From JAHDNZ01 sp036721855 (GTDB lineage: Bacteria; Bacillota; DTU065): a stretch of DNA of 22,071 bases. Every line of letters begins with the position of its first letter. Within the stretch, counting starts at the first letter, position 1. Below, one piece after another: positions 1 to 8,261 of the stretch. The notes beneath the pieces were generated by a model. It searched no databases and was not told the origin of the DNA. It was given only the letters and a program-made list of their open reading frames with translations. A program made the translations under genes and the position numbers. Where the stretch lies: assembly GCA_036721855.1 (NCBI GenBank), contig DAIMKF010000029.1, positions 1-22,071 on the forward strand, read 5' to 3'.

Positions 1-235
1 TATTATCACTAATAGTACTATCGGTTATGGTTACGGTAGAACTATAAGCATAGACGCCGCCGCCATCATAATAAGCACTATTACCACTTATAGTGCTATT
101 GGTTATGGTTACGATAGAAGAACTATAAGCACAGACGCCGCCACCACTACCATAAGAAGCTGCTCTATTACCACTAATAGTGCTATCAGTTATGGTTACG
201 GTAGAACCTGAAGCATAGACACCGCCGCCAGAAGT
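1..235 (-). repeat. Tandem beta-helix coil repeats inside the lipoprotein gene
   Basis: Three near-identical units lie in the same reading frame, aligned at 23, 101 and 188 (GGTTATGGTTACGGTAGAA type on the + strand), so the periods are 78 and 87 bases. They encode coils of 26 and 29 residues beginning GGGVYA and ending in STISGN or STISDN. Both periods are multiples of three, so unit gain or loss would keep the frame. The array runs off the left edge, so the copy number is unknown. Confidence 0.8.
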
Positions 236-1057
236 ACAACTATCTTTTGATCTACCCGAACCATTAGTTATTGTAAGTCCAGATATAACAATATCCTTTT
301 CGCCATTTTCAGCTACGATACAAGCACCTTTTTGATTACCATTTATAATAGTACTTTCAACTACCACAGGATCCAATGGATTGGTGCTTGTTAATGTGAT
401 ATTGTTCTTGCCATTAAATCTAATGTTCTCATAGTAAGTCCCAGGAGAAACAATAATAGTAGCTCCTTCTTTTGCAGCATCAATGGCTTCTTGAATAGAA
501 GAATAATGATTTACAGTTTCTCCATCGTTAATAACAATACTCGTAAAAACTGCTTTAACTGTCTTAACTCTATCTACAACTATAGTAGCAGGGTTCGTAT
601 TGCCTGATATCTCACCTTCCCAATGATCAAAACGCCAACCTGTAGCTGGATTAGCAGTTAATCTAACCGTAGTTCCGTGCTCATAGTTAGTACCTTTAGC
701 TGTTACTATCTCTTGAGTTACAGTTCCTTCACCTTGAACAGTAACTTCTAGTGGATATTCCAACTTTACAAATACTGCTTTAACTGTCTTATTAAAATCC
801 ATTTTTACACTTGTTTTAGGGGTATCTCCAGTAAGATCTCCTTCCCACCGAACAAATTTCCAGCCTTCTACAGTGATCGCTTCCAATTGTACTACAGCAT
901 CTTTTTTATAACCTTTCCCTTGATCATCAGGTCTTTTAGTTACCATACCTTGTCCTTGAATTGAGATACTAAGCATTACTTTCTTTCCAGAGCAACCACT
1001 TAGAAGCAATGCTATCACTAAAAAACCTAGGACCAGAATAGAACGTTTCCTGTTCAC
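1..1057 (-). CDS. Partial lipoprotein: InlB-like B-repeats plus parallel beta-helix
   Basis: I translated this reading frame by hand. It starts at GTG 1057-1055, behind an AGGAGG at 1070-1065, and stays open to the left edge, so the C-terminus is missing (352 codons seen). The first 22 residues are a lipoprotein signal with lipobox LLSGC (Cys22), so the protein should be membrane-anchored outside the cytoplasm. Two beta modules follow at about residues 28-96 and 100-171. They share a pattern like WKFVRWEGDLTG / WRFDHWEGEISG ending in KTVKAVF, typical of divergent InlB B-repeats. From about 190 a right-handed beta-helix begins (SIQEAIDAAKEGATIIVSPG, then coils such as VTITDSTISGN). Three late coils are near-identical to each other. 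Such proteins usually bind or cut surface polysaccharides, but no catalytic residues can be assigned here. The architecture is secure; the function is not known. Confidence 0.85.
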   Translation of the reverse strand, partial: MNRKRSILVLGFLVIALLLSGCSGKKVMLSISIQGQGMVTKRPDDQGKGYKKDAVVQLEAITVEGWKFVRWEGDLTGDTPKTSVKMDFNKTVKAVFVKLEYPLEVTVQGEGTVTQEIVTAKGTNYEHGTTVRLTANPATGWRFDHWEGEISGNTNPATIVVDRVKTVKAVFTSIVINDGETVNHYSSIQEAIDAAKEGATIIVSPGTYYENIRFNGKNNITLTSTNPLDPVVVESTIINGNQKGACIVAENGEKDIVISGLTITNGSGRSKDSCTSGGGVYASGSTVTITDSTISGNRAASYGSGGGVCAYSSSIVTITNSTISGNSAYYDGGGVYAYSSTVTITDSTISDN

Positions 1058-1245
1058 TCGAAATCCTCCTCATATGTATTTATTAATGTCTATACACCTT
1101 CTTTATTTCTCTAAGAAAAGCAAAGCAAGCCATTCGAGACTCTTCCAATTTAAAGTTCTTAACCATTCCTTTAAGGATATTAATCGGTTATCGCCAGTTT
1201 TTGGGTACAACTCACCCTTGGTTTTATTGATTAAAAAAATAAAAT
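1058..1245. other. Intergenic gap between transposase and lipoprotein gene
   Basis: No convincing gene, terminator or promoter was found. It should contain one end of the insertion sequence, but no terminal inverted repeat could be fixed by eye. Both flanking genes point the same way, so read-through from the transposase into the lipoprotein gene is possible. Confidence 0.5.
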
Positions 1246-2544
1246 TTATGCAGGTTGAACCAGACTACGCATGCTACCATTTTTAGTTTTCATACGGCCT
1301 AACGCCATTGATAGCATCACACATAATGCTAACCCACATCGAGCATTCATTTTTGAAAGTCCACGGATGAAGTGGTTTTCAAAACCGTATAATGAATCTA
1401 TACGGCTATTTACACGCTCAATTGCTGTTCGCTTATTATATTCTGCTTCCCATTTATAACTTGAACGAGCAACCGGTGTGAACAAACGTCTATCTGTTTC
1501 TAAAGGAATTCTAATCCCACTTTTTACCGGACAGATATCTTTCCCGCAGCAAGAAATGCCATAATGGATTGCAGGGCAACGGTATTTTAAAGTTTCTCTA
1601 TCTTTTTCAAACCCACCATAGACCATTTCTTTTTCTTTACTTGTTTTAGGACAATAGCAAAAAACTGTACCGCGGTAATTATAACCAACATTTTGATAGC
1701 CTTTAAGAAGACGGGTCTTCTCGCCATCTTTCCACATATTTCGGATATCAATGATAGGCTTTATCCCATACTTATCCCAGGATTCCCGGATTAACGCAGT
1801 GGCATCATAGCCTCTGTCTCCAAGTAAATAATCAGTTCTTTTAAGAAGGTTAGGATGGTTTTTCTTAACACTTTTAAGTAGCTTAAGTGCTTGGGGTAAT
1901 TCAGCCTCGGATGCTTTAGTTACTTTAAATGCTACCGGAAGCTCGTATTTAGCATCTACTATTAAATGAAGTTTGTAACCAAACCAAGTCTCTGTTTTAA
2001 TCCAAGTGCTACCGTCTTTATTAACTCCCTTATACTCATGTTTGCCCCAGTTAGCATCAGAATCTCTTCGGCCATCTTTAGCCGAACTTTTATTTTTTCC
2101 TTTGGCGAAGCTCTGAATTGGCTTGCCATCAATTGCCAGAACTGTCCCGAAATCTTCTATCTGTTCTTCTACGTTTGCTACTAATTCAATAAACATTTTT
2201 TTAAGATAGGTGTTCTTGGGATATAGCTTTCTAAAGAATCTAGTATACACCGCAGAAGACGGAGTCCCTGATAAACCACATACATAACGCAGTGGAGCAT
2301 TACGCTTAAGCTCTCTTCTTAAATGCTCTATCCCTGGGTGTTGGAAAACAATTCCTGCGATAATGGAATTCCAAACCGCACGTACAGGATAGTCATTGCG
2401 GCCACGACTTCCTCGTTCTTCTTCTAGAATTTGCACTAGCTCTTCATCTGGTAAATTATCCAACACCATTTTTAATCTTTCTAAATCGCCAAGGTTTTCT
2501 ACATCTTGCCAGTTAAAAAGCCTAAGTTGTGGTATAATAGCCAT
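1246..2544 (-). CDS. DDE transposase, DUF772/IS1182-like (IS5/IS4 superfamily)
   Basis: This is a 432-residue transposase that cuts and joins IS ends. The start is ATG 2544, chosen because AAGGAGG lies about 7 bases upstream; an upstream in-frame start would add 17 residues but has no such site. Residues about 50-110 resemble the DUF772 N-terminal domain (RAVWNSIIAGIVFQHPGIEHL). The DDE triad is visible as Asp139 (AIDGKPI), Asp243 (LLGDRGYDA) and Glu376 (TAIERVNSRI). Between the second Asp and the Glu lies a cysteine-containing stretch (Cys296, 298, 323, 332, 333, 338) that might bind zinc. The frame is intact, so the element may be active. The exact IS family needs a database comparison; IS1182-like is my best guess. 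Confidence 0.88.
   Translation of the reverse strand: MAIIPQLRLFNWQDVENLGDLERLKMVLDNLPDEELVQILEEERGSRGRNDYPVRAVWNSIIAGIVFQHPGIEHLRRELKRNAPLRYVCGLSGTPSSAVYTRFFRKLYPKNTYLKKMFIELVANVEEQIEDFGTVLAIDGKPIQSFAKGKNKSSAKDGRRDSDANWGKHEYKGVNKDGSTWIKTETWFGYKLHLIVDAKYELPVAFKVTKASEAELPQALKLLKSVKKNHPNLLKRTDYLLGDRGYDATALIRESWDKYGIKPIIDIRNMWKDGEKTRLLKGYQNVGYNYRGTVFCYCPKTSKEKEMVYGGFEKDRETLKYRCPAIHYGISCCGKDICPVKSGIRIPLETDRRLFTPVARSSYKWEAEYNKRTAIERVNSRIDSLYGFENHFIRGLSKMNARCGLALCVMLSMALGRMKTKNGSMRSLVQPA
1246..2544 (-). mobile_element. Insertion sequence, ends not resolved
   Basis: The coordinates given are those of the transposase only. The real element must be longer and probably ends within 1058-1245 on the left and within 2545-2900 on the right. 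No matching terminal inverted repeats or target-site duplication could be identified by eye. Confidence 0.5.
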
Positions 2545-3102
2545 GAGGTATTCCTCCTTGTGGTGGGTTTTTCTTGTTACTAATAACTTCGCCACTGGGG
2601 TATGGAATACCTTTAAATTTTGGGGTGAATTTTCACATTTTAGGGGTTTCTTTATTCTAAAGATGTTGATTTCATGCGATCTGTTTGGGGTAAAGACATT
2701 TTGCTCTGGCTTGTTCTGGTTATGTTTTTCTTATAATTCTTTTTCATTCTTCTTGCTACTACAAAAAAATACTCATTAGCAATTCGGGTTACTTGATGAT
2801 ATTGCGAACATTAATTGACACTACTTTTTTTCCATTAACTCTATTTAATTTGCGTTAAACATGCTTTCTCTTTTCCAATATTCTGTCGATAAACGTCAAG
2901 TAGCCTCCACTTATTCAAAGTGGAGGCTATGATTTCTGGTAGTTTCTTAAAAAGAAAAGCTGTTACTTTCTGTCGATTGTCCGCAAATAAACCCGCATAT
3001 ATTACTATCTAATATCTTCTTATGCGTCTACATCTTGATAAGAACCTAAATTGTTGATCTACGGCTATTATCTGACCTAAAACGAGTTACTATTTACCTT
3101 CC
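2545..3102. other. Non-coding stretch with IS flank and hairpin
   Basis: There is no supportable gene in this AT-rich stretch. It contains the upstream flank of the transposase, a strong 12-bp hairpin at 2901-2929, and a 10-base direct repeat TTCTGTCGAT at 2881-2890 and 2968-2977 on either side of that hairpin. Confidence 0.6.
2901..2929. terminator. Perfect 12-bp hairpin, possible terminator
   Basis: The arms TAGCCTCCACTT (2901-2912) and AAGTGGAGGCTA (2918-2929) match perfectly around a 5-base loop. It is the first strong hairpin downstream of the minus-strand barrel gene ending at 3103. Neither side has a clear T-tract, so termination is only a possibility; it could also be part of a small mobile or repeat element. 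Confidence 0.4.
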
Positions 3103-4347
3103 TTAAAAAGCAAGTCTGGCTGAGACACCTACACCCAGCTCGTCACCGTTTCTGCTTGGCTTAGCAAAAGCTTCTGCTGCTGCTTCCAAAAACAGAAGTT
3201 TCAAACCTGCACCCAGACTATAACCAGCTCGGTTATAACGGGAATCATAAGAAACCGAAGCTTTGAGAGGGAACAGCCAAAGAAGGGTGAGATCTGTTCC
3301 TAAAGCAATGTTGTAGTGGGAGGATTTGTCCTGTAAACTTGTCCGGCTAGCTTCGGCAAATAGCTTAAACCAATTAAGCAGGTCATACCTGGCACCTATT
3401 CTTAGTGTAAGAGGTAGAGTTTGGGTTATCTCTCCTGCCACAGGAGTTCCTAAAGCAGCAAACTCTTCTGGTGTCATTTCCTTATCCTCTGGAAGTTTGG
3501 AAAGGTCATAATACTTAAAATCGGTCCATTTAACCTCACCTTTGATACCATCTAAAGCGGCGGCTAAATAAAGCTTCTTGTTTGGTCTTAATAATATGCC
3601 CACATCAAAAGCAGATCCAACGCCTTTTTGAGACAGATACAGATCTCCGGTTAACTGAGTGGTGTTTTTGGCTTCTTCTTCGGTGTAAACCGCAGTATAA
3701 CTTACATCACTATCAACGGTAGCATAAACACCGCCTGGAATATGATGATAAGCAATACCAAAGGCTAGATTCTGTAATTTTAAGGCTCTGGTTAATAAAG
3801 GTATCTTAAAGGCTACTTGAGCTTTAGCATCACCGAATATAGCTAGTTTCAAGTCAGGATCAAGGTTATAGGTGCGATTTAACTGGTTACCTTTTAAGAT
3901 GAGCTCCAGCAAATCACGGCTAAGATAGCCCTCACCATCGCATACCGCCCTTACCCCAAAGCCAAAAATACCTATTTGTAAATTGGCACCAGCACCAAGG
4001 TGTGGTTTGATTTTTATTCCGTCTTCTCCGGCCAACTCAATGATCTCATCTTTGAGTTCATCCGTAAGTTCAGTCCCATATTTTCCTATATTACCCAGAC
4101 CAAATGTATCATTGTCAAGGGAGAAACCTGCACCTAAATCTAAACCGAAGATACCCTGCCTTGTAGCCAGTACACTTGATCTAATTCCTCTTACACCTGT
4201 GGTTGTTAAAAAGCCTGTAGGATCAGTGGACACACTTAAAACAAAGTGGCTATCTGGAGGAAGCTCATTAGGTATTATTGTCGCAGAAATAGCTAGCTGG
4301 CCTAAGATTACAAATACCAACACCAACAAGGCTATTTTATTTTTCAC
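3103..4347 (-). CDS. Predicted outer-membrane beta-barrel protein, unknown function
   Basis: A secreted protein of about 414 residues. I chose GTG 4347 because AAGGGAG sits 8 bases upstream; the next in-frame GTG at 4356 is directly adjacent to that site and so is less likely. Residues 1-20 form a signal peptide (IALLVLVFVILGQLAISA). The rest is rich in alternating hydrophobic and glycine-rich strands (GIFGLDLGAGFSL, LQIGIFGFGVRA, YSLGAGLKLLFLEAA) and the chain ends ARLAF. A terminal Phe is the usual signature recognised by the barrel assembly machinery. The gene starts 15 bases after the stop of the lipoprotein gene, so the two are almost surely co-transcribed and may work as a pair. It recalls barrel families found with TraF/DUF5723-like proteins, but I cannot place it. 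Function unknown. Confidence 0.8.
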   Translation of the reverse strand: MKNKIALLVLVFVILGQLAISATIIPNELPPDSHFVLSVSTDPTGFLTTTGVRGIRSSVLATRQGIFGLDLGAGFSLDNDTFGLGNIGKYGTELTDELKDEIIELAGEDGIKIKPHLGAGANLQIGIFGFGVRAVCDGEGYLSRDLLELILKGNQLNRTYNLDPDLKLAIFGDAKAQVAFKIPLLTRALKLQNLAFGIAYHHIPGGVYATVDSDVSYTAVYTEEEAKNTTQLTGDLYLSQKGVGSAFDVGILLRPNKKLYLAAALDGIKGEVKWTDFKYYDLSKLPEDKEMTPEEFAALGTPVAGEITQTLPLTLRIGARYDLLNWFKLFAEASRTSLQDKSSHYNIALGTDLTLLWLFPLKASVSYDSRYNRAGYSLGAGLKLLFLEAAAEAFAKPSRNGDELGVGVSARLAF

Positions 4348-4362
4348 TCTGTTCACTCCCTT

Positions 4363-6207
4363 TTACTTATTTACTTTAACTCTAACTACTAGTAAAGCCC
4401 GGATTTTTACTGTATTATCTGGTCCAAGCAAAGCTCCGTTTTCGGGGACATTTATAGTAATGGTTGGTTTAACTCTAAAGGCTGGATTACTGATTAGACT
4501 ATCAAGCTGGACCTTATTAAGCTCTAAGATTAAATTAGTCTTGGTTGAATTTGTGACCACACCATTTATATCAGTATTAGCTGCTGCAATTGAACCATTT
4601 AAGGTGACTATCTCTGCTTGATTTTGATCTTGTAAAAGGAGACTAATTGTTGCTCCTACAGGCAAGCCATTGGTAACTTCTGCCTCCAACTTAATATTTC
4701 CCACAGCTTTAGAAATTATTCCTTTAGCTTCCTCATTTAGACTAACAGGCTCGGAAGCATCCAAGACCACACTTACATTTTGACTGCCTGCCAATTTTAA
4801 CGGAATAACGATCTCGGCCGTGTAGTCTATGGTGGTATTTGCATCTACTTCGATTTGACCTACTCCGACTAAACTGCCTGTGAGTTTAGCTGAGCTTAAA
4901 TCGCCTTTGATTAGATCGTTTACCAAACGGGTTACCTCAGTGCTTGTAAAAACAACTTTATCTCCCTCTAAAACAGTTTCTACCGTACCTACCGAAACAT
5001 CGTAACTGCTACCGCTTTTAAGCATGACATTGATTTTAAGATTATTGTAATCGATATTTCCCATAGACTGCTTTACTACCAGACTCAAAGTGGCACCATC
5101 TAGCTGAAGGTTATTAAAGGGTTCTTCCAAACCCAATTCCGGAAGATCAATTGCATAACCTGTATCTAAACTGATTGTCGGCGAATCTACTACTGCTTTA
5201 TCTAAAACAATATTAGTTACATTAAGGGTACAGGTTATTTTTTCAGGTAAAACGATTTTTTCTGTACCGGTGTCAACGATTTTAGCTTTGATATCAAATT
5301 GTGTCTGGTCTGTTAGTTCTTTACCGGCTAAAGAAAAGCTATTGGGAGCTATATTCTGTAAGGCAACATTATCTAGCTTCATACTTTCAATAGTTATTGA
5401 AAGCCCCTCTATGGGATTAATGCCCACAGATATTTGACCACCGGCTAAAGTGATACTTTTTAACGGTGGATCTTGAGTAGGTAGTTCAAAGATTTCGCTA
5501 AAATCTTTGTCTAGATCAATAGTCCTACCTTTGATACTGCTTAAAGCACTCACGTTAATGGCAAAGGTGTCCAGTTTGACTTTGGCCGTCCCGCCTACAT
5601 CATTAACTAAAGCATTTTTAATAACAACCGTCGCTTTATTGGATATTTCCTTCCCGTCAAGATTAACCTCTCCAACACCGTTTAAGCCGGGAGCTAGATT
5701 GATAAAAGGTATGGCAATAGTTACGTTATTATCAAACTGTAGTTCGACTGTAAAATCAACAGCTGAATCTCCTTGGTTTGATGCACTTAAACGGAGAGTA
5801 CCATTTTTTATGCCTATTAATTCATAACCAGAAAAAGTATAATCTCCCACTATTAACGTTTCTATACCACCAGCAACATAAGGAATGTCCTGAGCTGCAA
5901 AGGTAAGTGCTTCGCTAATATCTATGCTTACATCAGGAAAACCAATTTCCACGTTTTTAGACACATCTCCTACCTGCACATCGGCAAAACCAATTGGTGC
6001 CGAGCCGTTAAGAGTGTTGGCAAAATAATACTTTTCACCGTCATTTTGTATGGCATCAGCTTTTATAATCTCGTCTGCAGTAGCCTGAGTTACTGTAAGC
6101 GGAATCTGATAGTCAGCCTCCCAGGAAGGTGCTTTTTTAGGTAAGTTTAAACAACCCGTAAGGAATATGGCCAAGACTGCTAAAAATACCAGTTTCTTCC
6201 TTTTCAA
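4363..6207 (-). CDS. Large beta-rich lipoprotein, unknown function
   Basis: About 614 residues. TTG 6207 is preferred because GAGGAA ends 9 bases before it; the in-frame GTG at 6216 abuts that site, and using it would add three residues. The N-terminus is a lipoprotein signal with LTGC (Cys19 from this start), so the protein is lipid-anchored, probably on the periplasmic or outer-membrane side. The remainder has no cysteines of note and reads as repeated beta modules of 60-100 residues (for example LKSITLAGGQISVGINPIEGL, then LDGATLSLVVKQ), reminiscent of LEA14/Ig-like sandwiches. No catalytic motif is visible. The barrel gene follows after 15 bases on the same transcript, which suggests a lipoprotein-barrel pair in the outer membrane. 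I do not recognise the family. Confidence 0.78.
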   Translation of the reverse strand: MKRKKLVFLAVLAIFLTGCLNLPKKAPSWEADYQIPLTVTQATADEIIKADAIQNDGEKYYFANTLNGSAPIGFADVQVGDVSKNVEIGFPDVSIDISEALTFAAQDIPYVAGGIETLIVGDYTFSGYELIGIKNGTLRLSASNQGDSAVDFTVELQFDNNVTIAIPFINLAPGLNGVGEVNLDGKEISNKATVVIKNALVNDVGGTAKVKLDTFAINVSALSSIKGRTIDLDKDFSEIFELPTQDPPLKSITLAGGQISVGINPIEGLSITIESMKLDNVALQNIAPNSFSLAGKELTDQTQFDIKAKIVDTGTEKIVLPEKITCTLNVTNIVLDKAVVDSPTISLDTGYAIDLPELGLEEPFNNLQLDGATLSLVVKQSMGNIDYNNLKINVMLKSGSSYDVSVGTVETVLEGDKVVFTSTEVTRLVNDLIKGDLSSAKLTGSLVGVGQIEVDANTTIDYTAEIVIPLKLAGSQNVSVVLDASEPVSLNEEAKGIISKAVGNIKLEAEVTNGLPVGATISLLLQDQNQAEIVTLNGSIAAANTDINGVVTNSTKTNLILELNKVQLDSLISNPAFRVKPTITINVPENGALLGPDNTVKIRALLVVRVKVNK

Positions 6208-6216
6208 TATTAACAC

Positions 6217-6489
6217 TTCCTCTCATTTTACTCCTACTCGTAAAGAAAAACTATTCTGTACTTATTGTCTAATTAAATATCAACTCCCACCTTAGAACTT
6301 ACCTTGTATTCAAGATATTCTCTATCGTTAAAACAATTCCTATTTTTCCCATACCCTATTTTTAAATTATTACTCTTTTAATTTAAAGAGTTTAGTTTGG
6401 AAAAATATTGGGCCGCTTTTCCTTTAGTTATTTAAAGCTCTATTTATGTATTTATCGGCATTTTTTCTACTTAGGGAAGTATCAGAAAA
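6217..6489. other. AT-rich intergenic stretch upstream of the lipoprotein operon
   Basis: No gene is supported. It holds a weak promoter candidate (6255-6283) and a 7-bp inverted repeat, ACTCTTT (6372-6378) and AAAGAGT (6385-6391). The terminator of the sugar operon lies at its right edge. Confidence 0.55.
6255..6283 (-). promoter_or_regulatory. Candidate promoter for the lipoprotein-barrel operon
   Basis: On the minus strand, TTGATA (6283-6278, five of six to the -35 consensus) is followed after 17 bases by TACAGA (6260-6255, only three of six to the -10). It lies about 50 bases upstream of the lipoprotein start. The position is sensible but the -10 is weak. Confidence 0.3.
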
Positions 6490-6535
6490 TTTAGTAGCAA
6501 TAATGGCAGATTACACTGCCATTATTGCTACTAAA
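6490..6535 (-). terminator. Rho-independent terminator overlapping the stop codon
   Basis: A perfect 20-bp inverted repeat (arms 6490-6509 and 6516-6535, 6-base loop) reads on the minus strand into AAATTTTCTG, giving a U-run. The right arm contains the TAG stop codon (6533-6531) of the phosphoesterase gene and part of its last Phe codon. A second TAG follows directly. It closes the kinase-GH4-GH3-phosphoesterase operon. Confidence 0.85.
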
Positions 6536-8258
6536 ATGCATAGAGACATTCATCAAATGCTCCGATAAAAATACTTTCTCCATCTGTCCTTAACTGAGAC
6601 AATAAATAACACTTGGTAAGATCGAGAAACTTAAAATTAAGTGTCTCTAAATCGATATCAGCGATACTTTTTCTCAAAGTATTGATTAGCAAATGACCTT
6701 TAAAATAAAGTGGTTGGTTATTAAAGATCTCGCGCTTAAGCTCTATAACCCACTTCGGGGTTCCATCTTCAAGATCGAAGGCATAGACTCTGCCGGCTAA
6801 ATCAGTTACATATACTGTATCCCGATGGATTAAAGGGGTACAGTAGTTAGCACTAATGGCCTGAGTCCAAAGAACTTCTCCGGTTTGGCTTTTTAGGGCC
6901 CAAACACCACCTTTTTGTTGATGCAAACCCGATGTAAATACAATGTTATCACCAGCTAGTTGCGGGTGTCCGGTGGACGGAGAAAAATAGAAAAGATCAG
7001 CAATCTCCTTTTGCCAAAGCGTTTCACCCTCATGGCTAAAAGCATGAAAGTTCCCATCCCAGGCTCCAAAGAAAACCCCTGTTTCGTTTACGGCAGGTTT
7101 AACATTAACTAAACCATTAATCTCTTTTTGCCAAAGAGGTTCCCCTGTTAAAAGATTTAAGGTGGTAAAGGCATGTGGCTCACCAAAGTAAACCTGGTTA
7201 TTAAATACGGCCGGACTTGAAGATAAAGCCCTTTGAGTCTGGTGTTGCCATATAAGCTTACCATCAGCGACTCTTAAGGCCAAAACCACGCCGCTGCCAG
7301 AGGTAAGAATCACCACCGGCTCATTGTATATCTTAGTTAGTACCGGTTCACCGACTAACATGCCGCCTGTTTTGTATAGCCAAAGCTTTTGGCCGTTTTG
7401 TTTATCGACACAGTTAACCACTCCGTCTGAAGATCCGACAATGACCTCTTTTTCGCCAACAGCCACAGCCCCATAAATGGCACCACCGGTTTTATAGCAC
7501 CAATGATGGTTTTTTGGAGTACTCGGGATAGGAAAGCTAGGAAGTGGTTTTTTATTTAATTGGGCGCTTCTCCAGTAGCTAGGCTCAATCCCAAGGGTCT
7601 TTTGATAAATCTTAATTTCATCTTCGCAAACATCGCAGATAAGATATTGATTTGACATTACTGCCGGAGCCATAAAACAGGGAATGTTATTGAAATTCCA
7701 AACCACGGCAGCATGACCATGTCCTGCCAGATGCAAAACCGGATTTTTACCGGCTAAAACCTCAAAAACCTTTTCCCAGTTATCGGTAAACTCAGTGGGA
7801 TAGGCCAGTGGGTGGTGACTGAATATCACTACAGGTTTTTTAGGTGTCAGTGACTTGGCATCTTCTCTTAGCCAATCAAGTACAGCTTTTTCCAGATGTC
7901 CATATGCCTGGCCGTAAATTGTGGTGTCAAGAGTAACAAAATGTATCCCTTTATGTTCAAAGGAGTAAGAGGGAGAACCGAAGTTTTTGGTATAGCTTTG
8001 ATATAGATCTTCAGTCCATCTGCTTTCATGGTTACCCATCGCTACATAGACAGGGATGGGATAATTGGCAATAGTCTTTTTAAATATCTCATACTCCCAA
8101 TCCAGGCCGGTTTCTACCATATCACCGCCTAAAACAATAAAATCAGGTCTTGGAGAAAGAGCTTTGACTTCTTCCAAGACTTCTTGCCAGGCCTTTGTGC
8201 CTGGCTCATAACGGCCGGTGTGAGCATCTGCGGCGAAAATAAAACGAAAATCAGCCAT
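6531..8258 (-). CDS. Metallophosphoesterase fused to PQQ-like beta-propeller, cytoplasmic
   Basis: A 575-residue two-domain protein. Residues 1-195 are a calcineurin-like metallophosphoesterase with every signature in place: Asp11-x-His13, Gly-Asp46, GNHE (Asn76/His77), His148-His149 and Gly-His180-Gly-His182, which together would hold two metal ions. Residues about 245-575 are seven or eight beta-propeller blades of the PQQ/BamB type (VVNCVDKQNGQKLWLYKT, VYAFDLEDGTPKWVIEL and similar). There is no signal peptide or membrane segment, so the protein should be cytoplasmic. That is unusual, since PQQ-type propellers are mostly periplasmic. The ATG lies 3 bases after the stop of the GH3 gene, and its AGGTG site is inside that gene's end, so translation is probably coupled. 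The substrate is unknown; a sugar phosphate is a guess from context. Confidence 0.88.
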   Translation of the reverse strand: MADFRFIFAADAHTGRYEPGTKAWQEVLEEVKALSPRPDFIVLGGDMVETGLDWEYEIFKKTIANYPIPVYVAMGNHESRWTEDLYQSYTKNFGSPSYSFEHKGIHFVTLDTTIYGQAYGHLEKAVLDWLREDAKSLTPKKPVVIFSHHPLAYPTEFTDNWEKVFEVLAGKNPVLHLAGHGHAAVVWNFNNIPCFMAPAVMSNQYLICDVCEDEIKIYQKTLGIEPSYWRSAQLNKKPLPSFPIPSTPKNHHWCYKTGGAIYGAVAVGEKEVIVGSSDGVVNCVDKQNGQKLWLYKTGGMLVGEPVLTKIYNEPVVILTSGSGVVLALRVADGKLIWQHQTQRALSSSPAVFNNQVYFGEPHAFTTLNLLTGEPLWQKEINGLVNVKPAVNETGVFFGAWDGNFHAFSHEGETLWQKEIADLFYFSPSTGHPQLAGDNIVFTSGLHQQKGGVWALKSQTGEVLWTQAISANYCTPLIHRDTVYVTDLAGRVYAFDLEDGTPKWVIELKREIFNNQPLYFKGHLLINTLRKSIADIDLETLNFKFLDLTKCYLLSQLRTDGESIFIGAFDECLYAF

Positions 8259-8261
8259 AGT

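Noticed and set aside
1..235. Possible CRISPR-like array
   Set aside because: Units are nearly identical throughout, keep a reading frame and encode beta-helix coils; there are no unique spacers.
1149..2640. AATTTAAAG shared in opposite orientation near both sides of the transposase as terminal inverted repeats
   Set aside because: Only 8-9 bases match in AT-rich DNA, and the flanking bases do not agree, so chance is likely.
2396..2779. A 127-codon open frame on the + strand
   Set aside because: It overlaps the transposase start antisense and has low-complexity Phe/Ser composition with no ribosome site.
3983..4621. A 212-codon open frame on the + strand
   Set aside because: It lies antisense across the barrel and lipoprotein genes, which have clear signal peptides and start sites; it has no ribosome site or recognisable domain.
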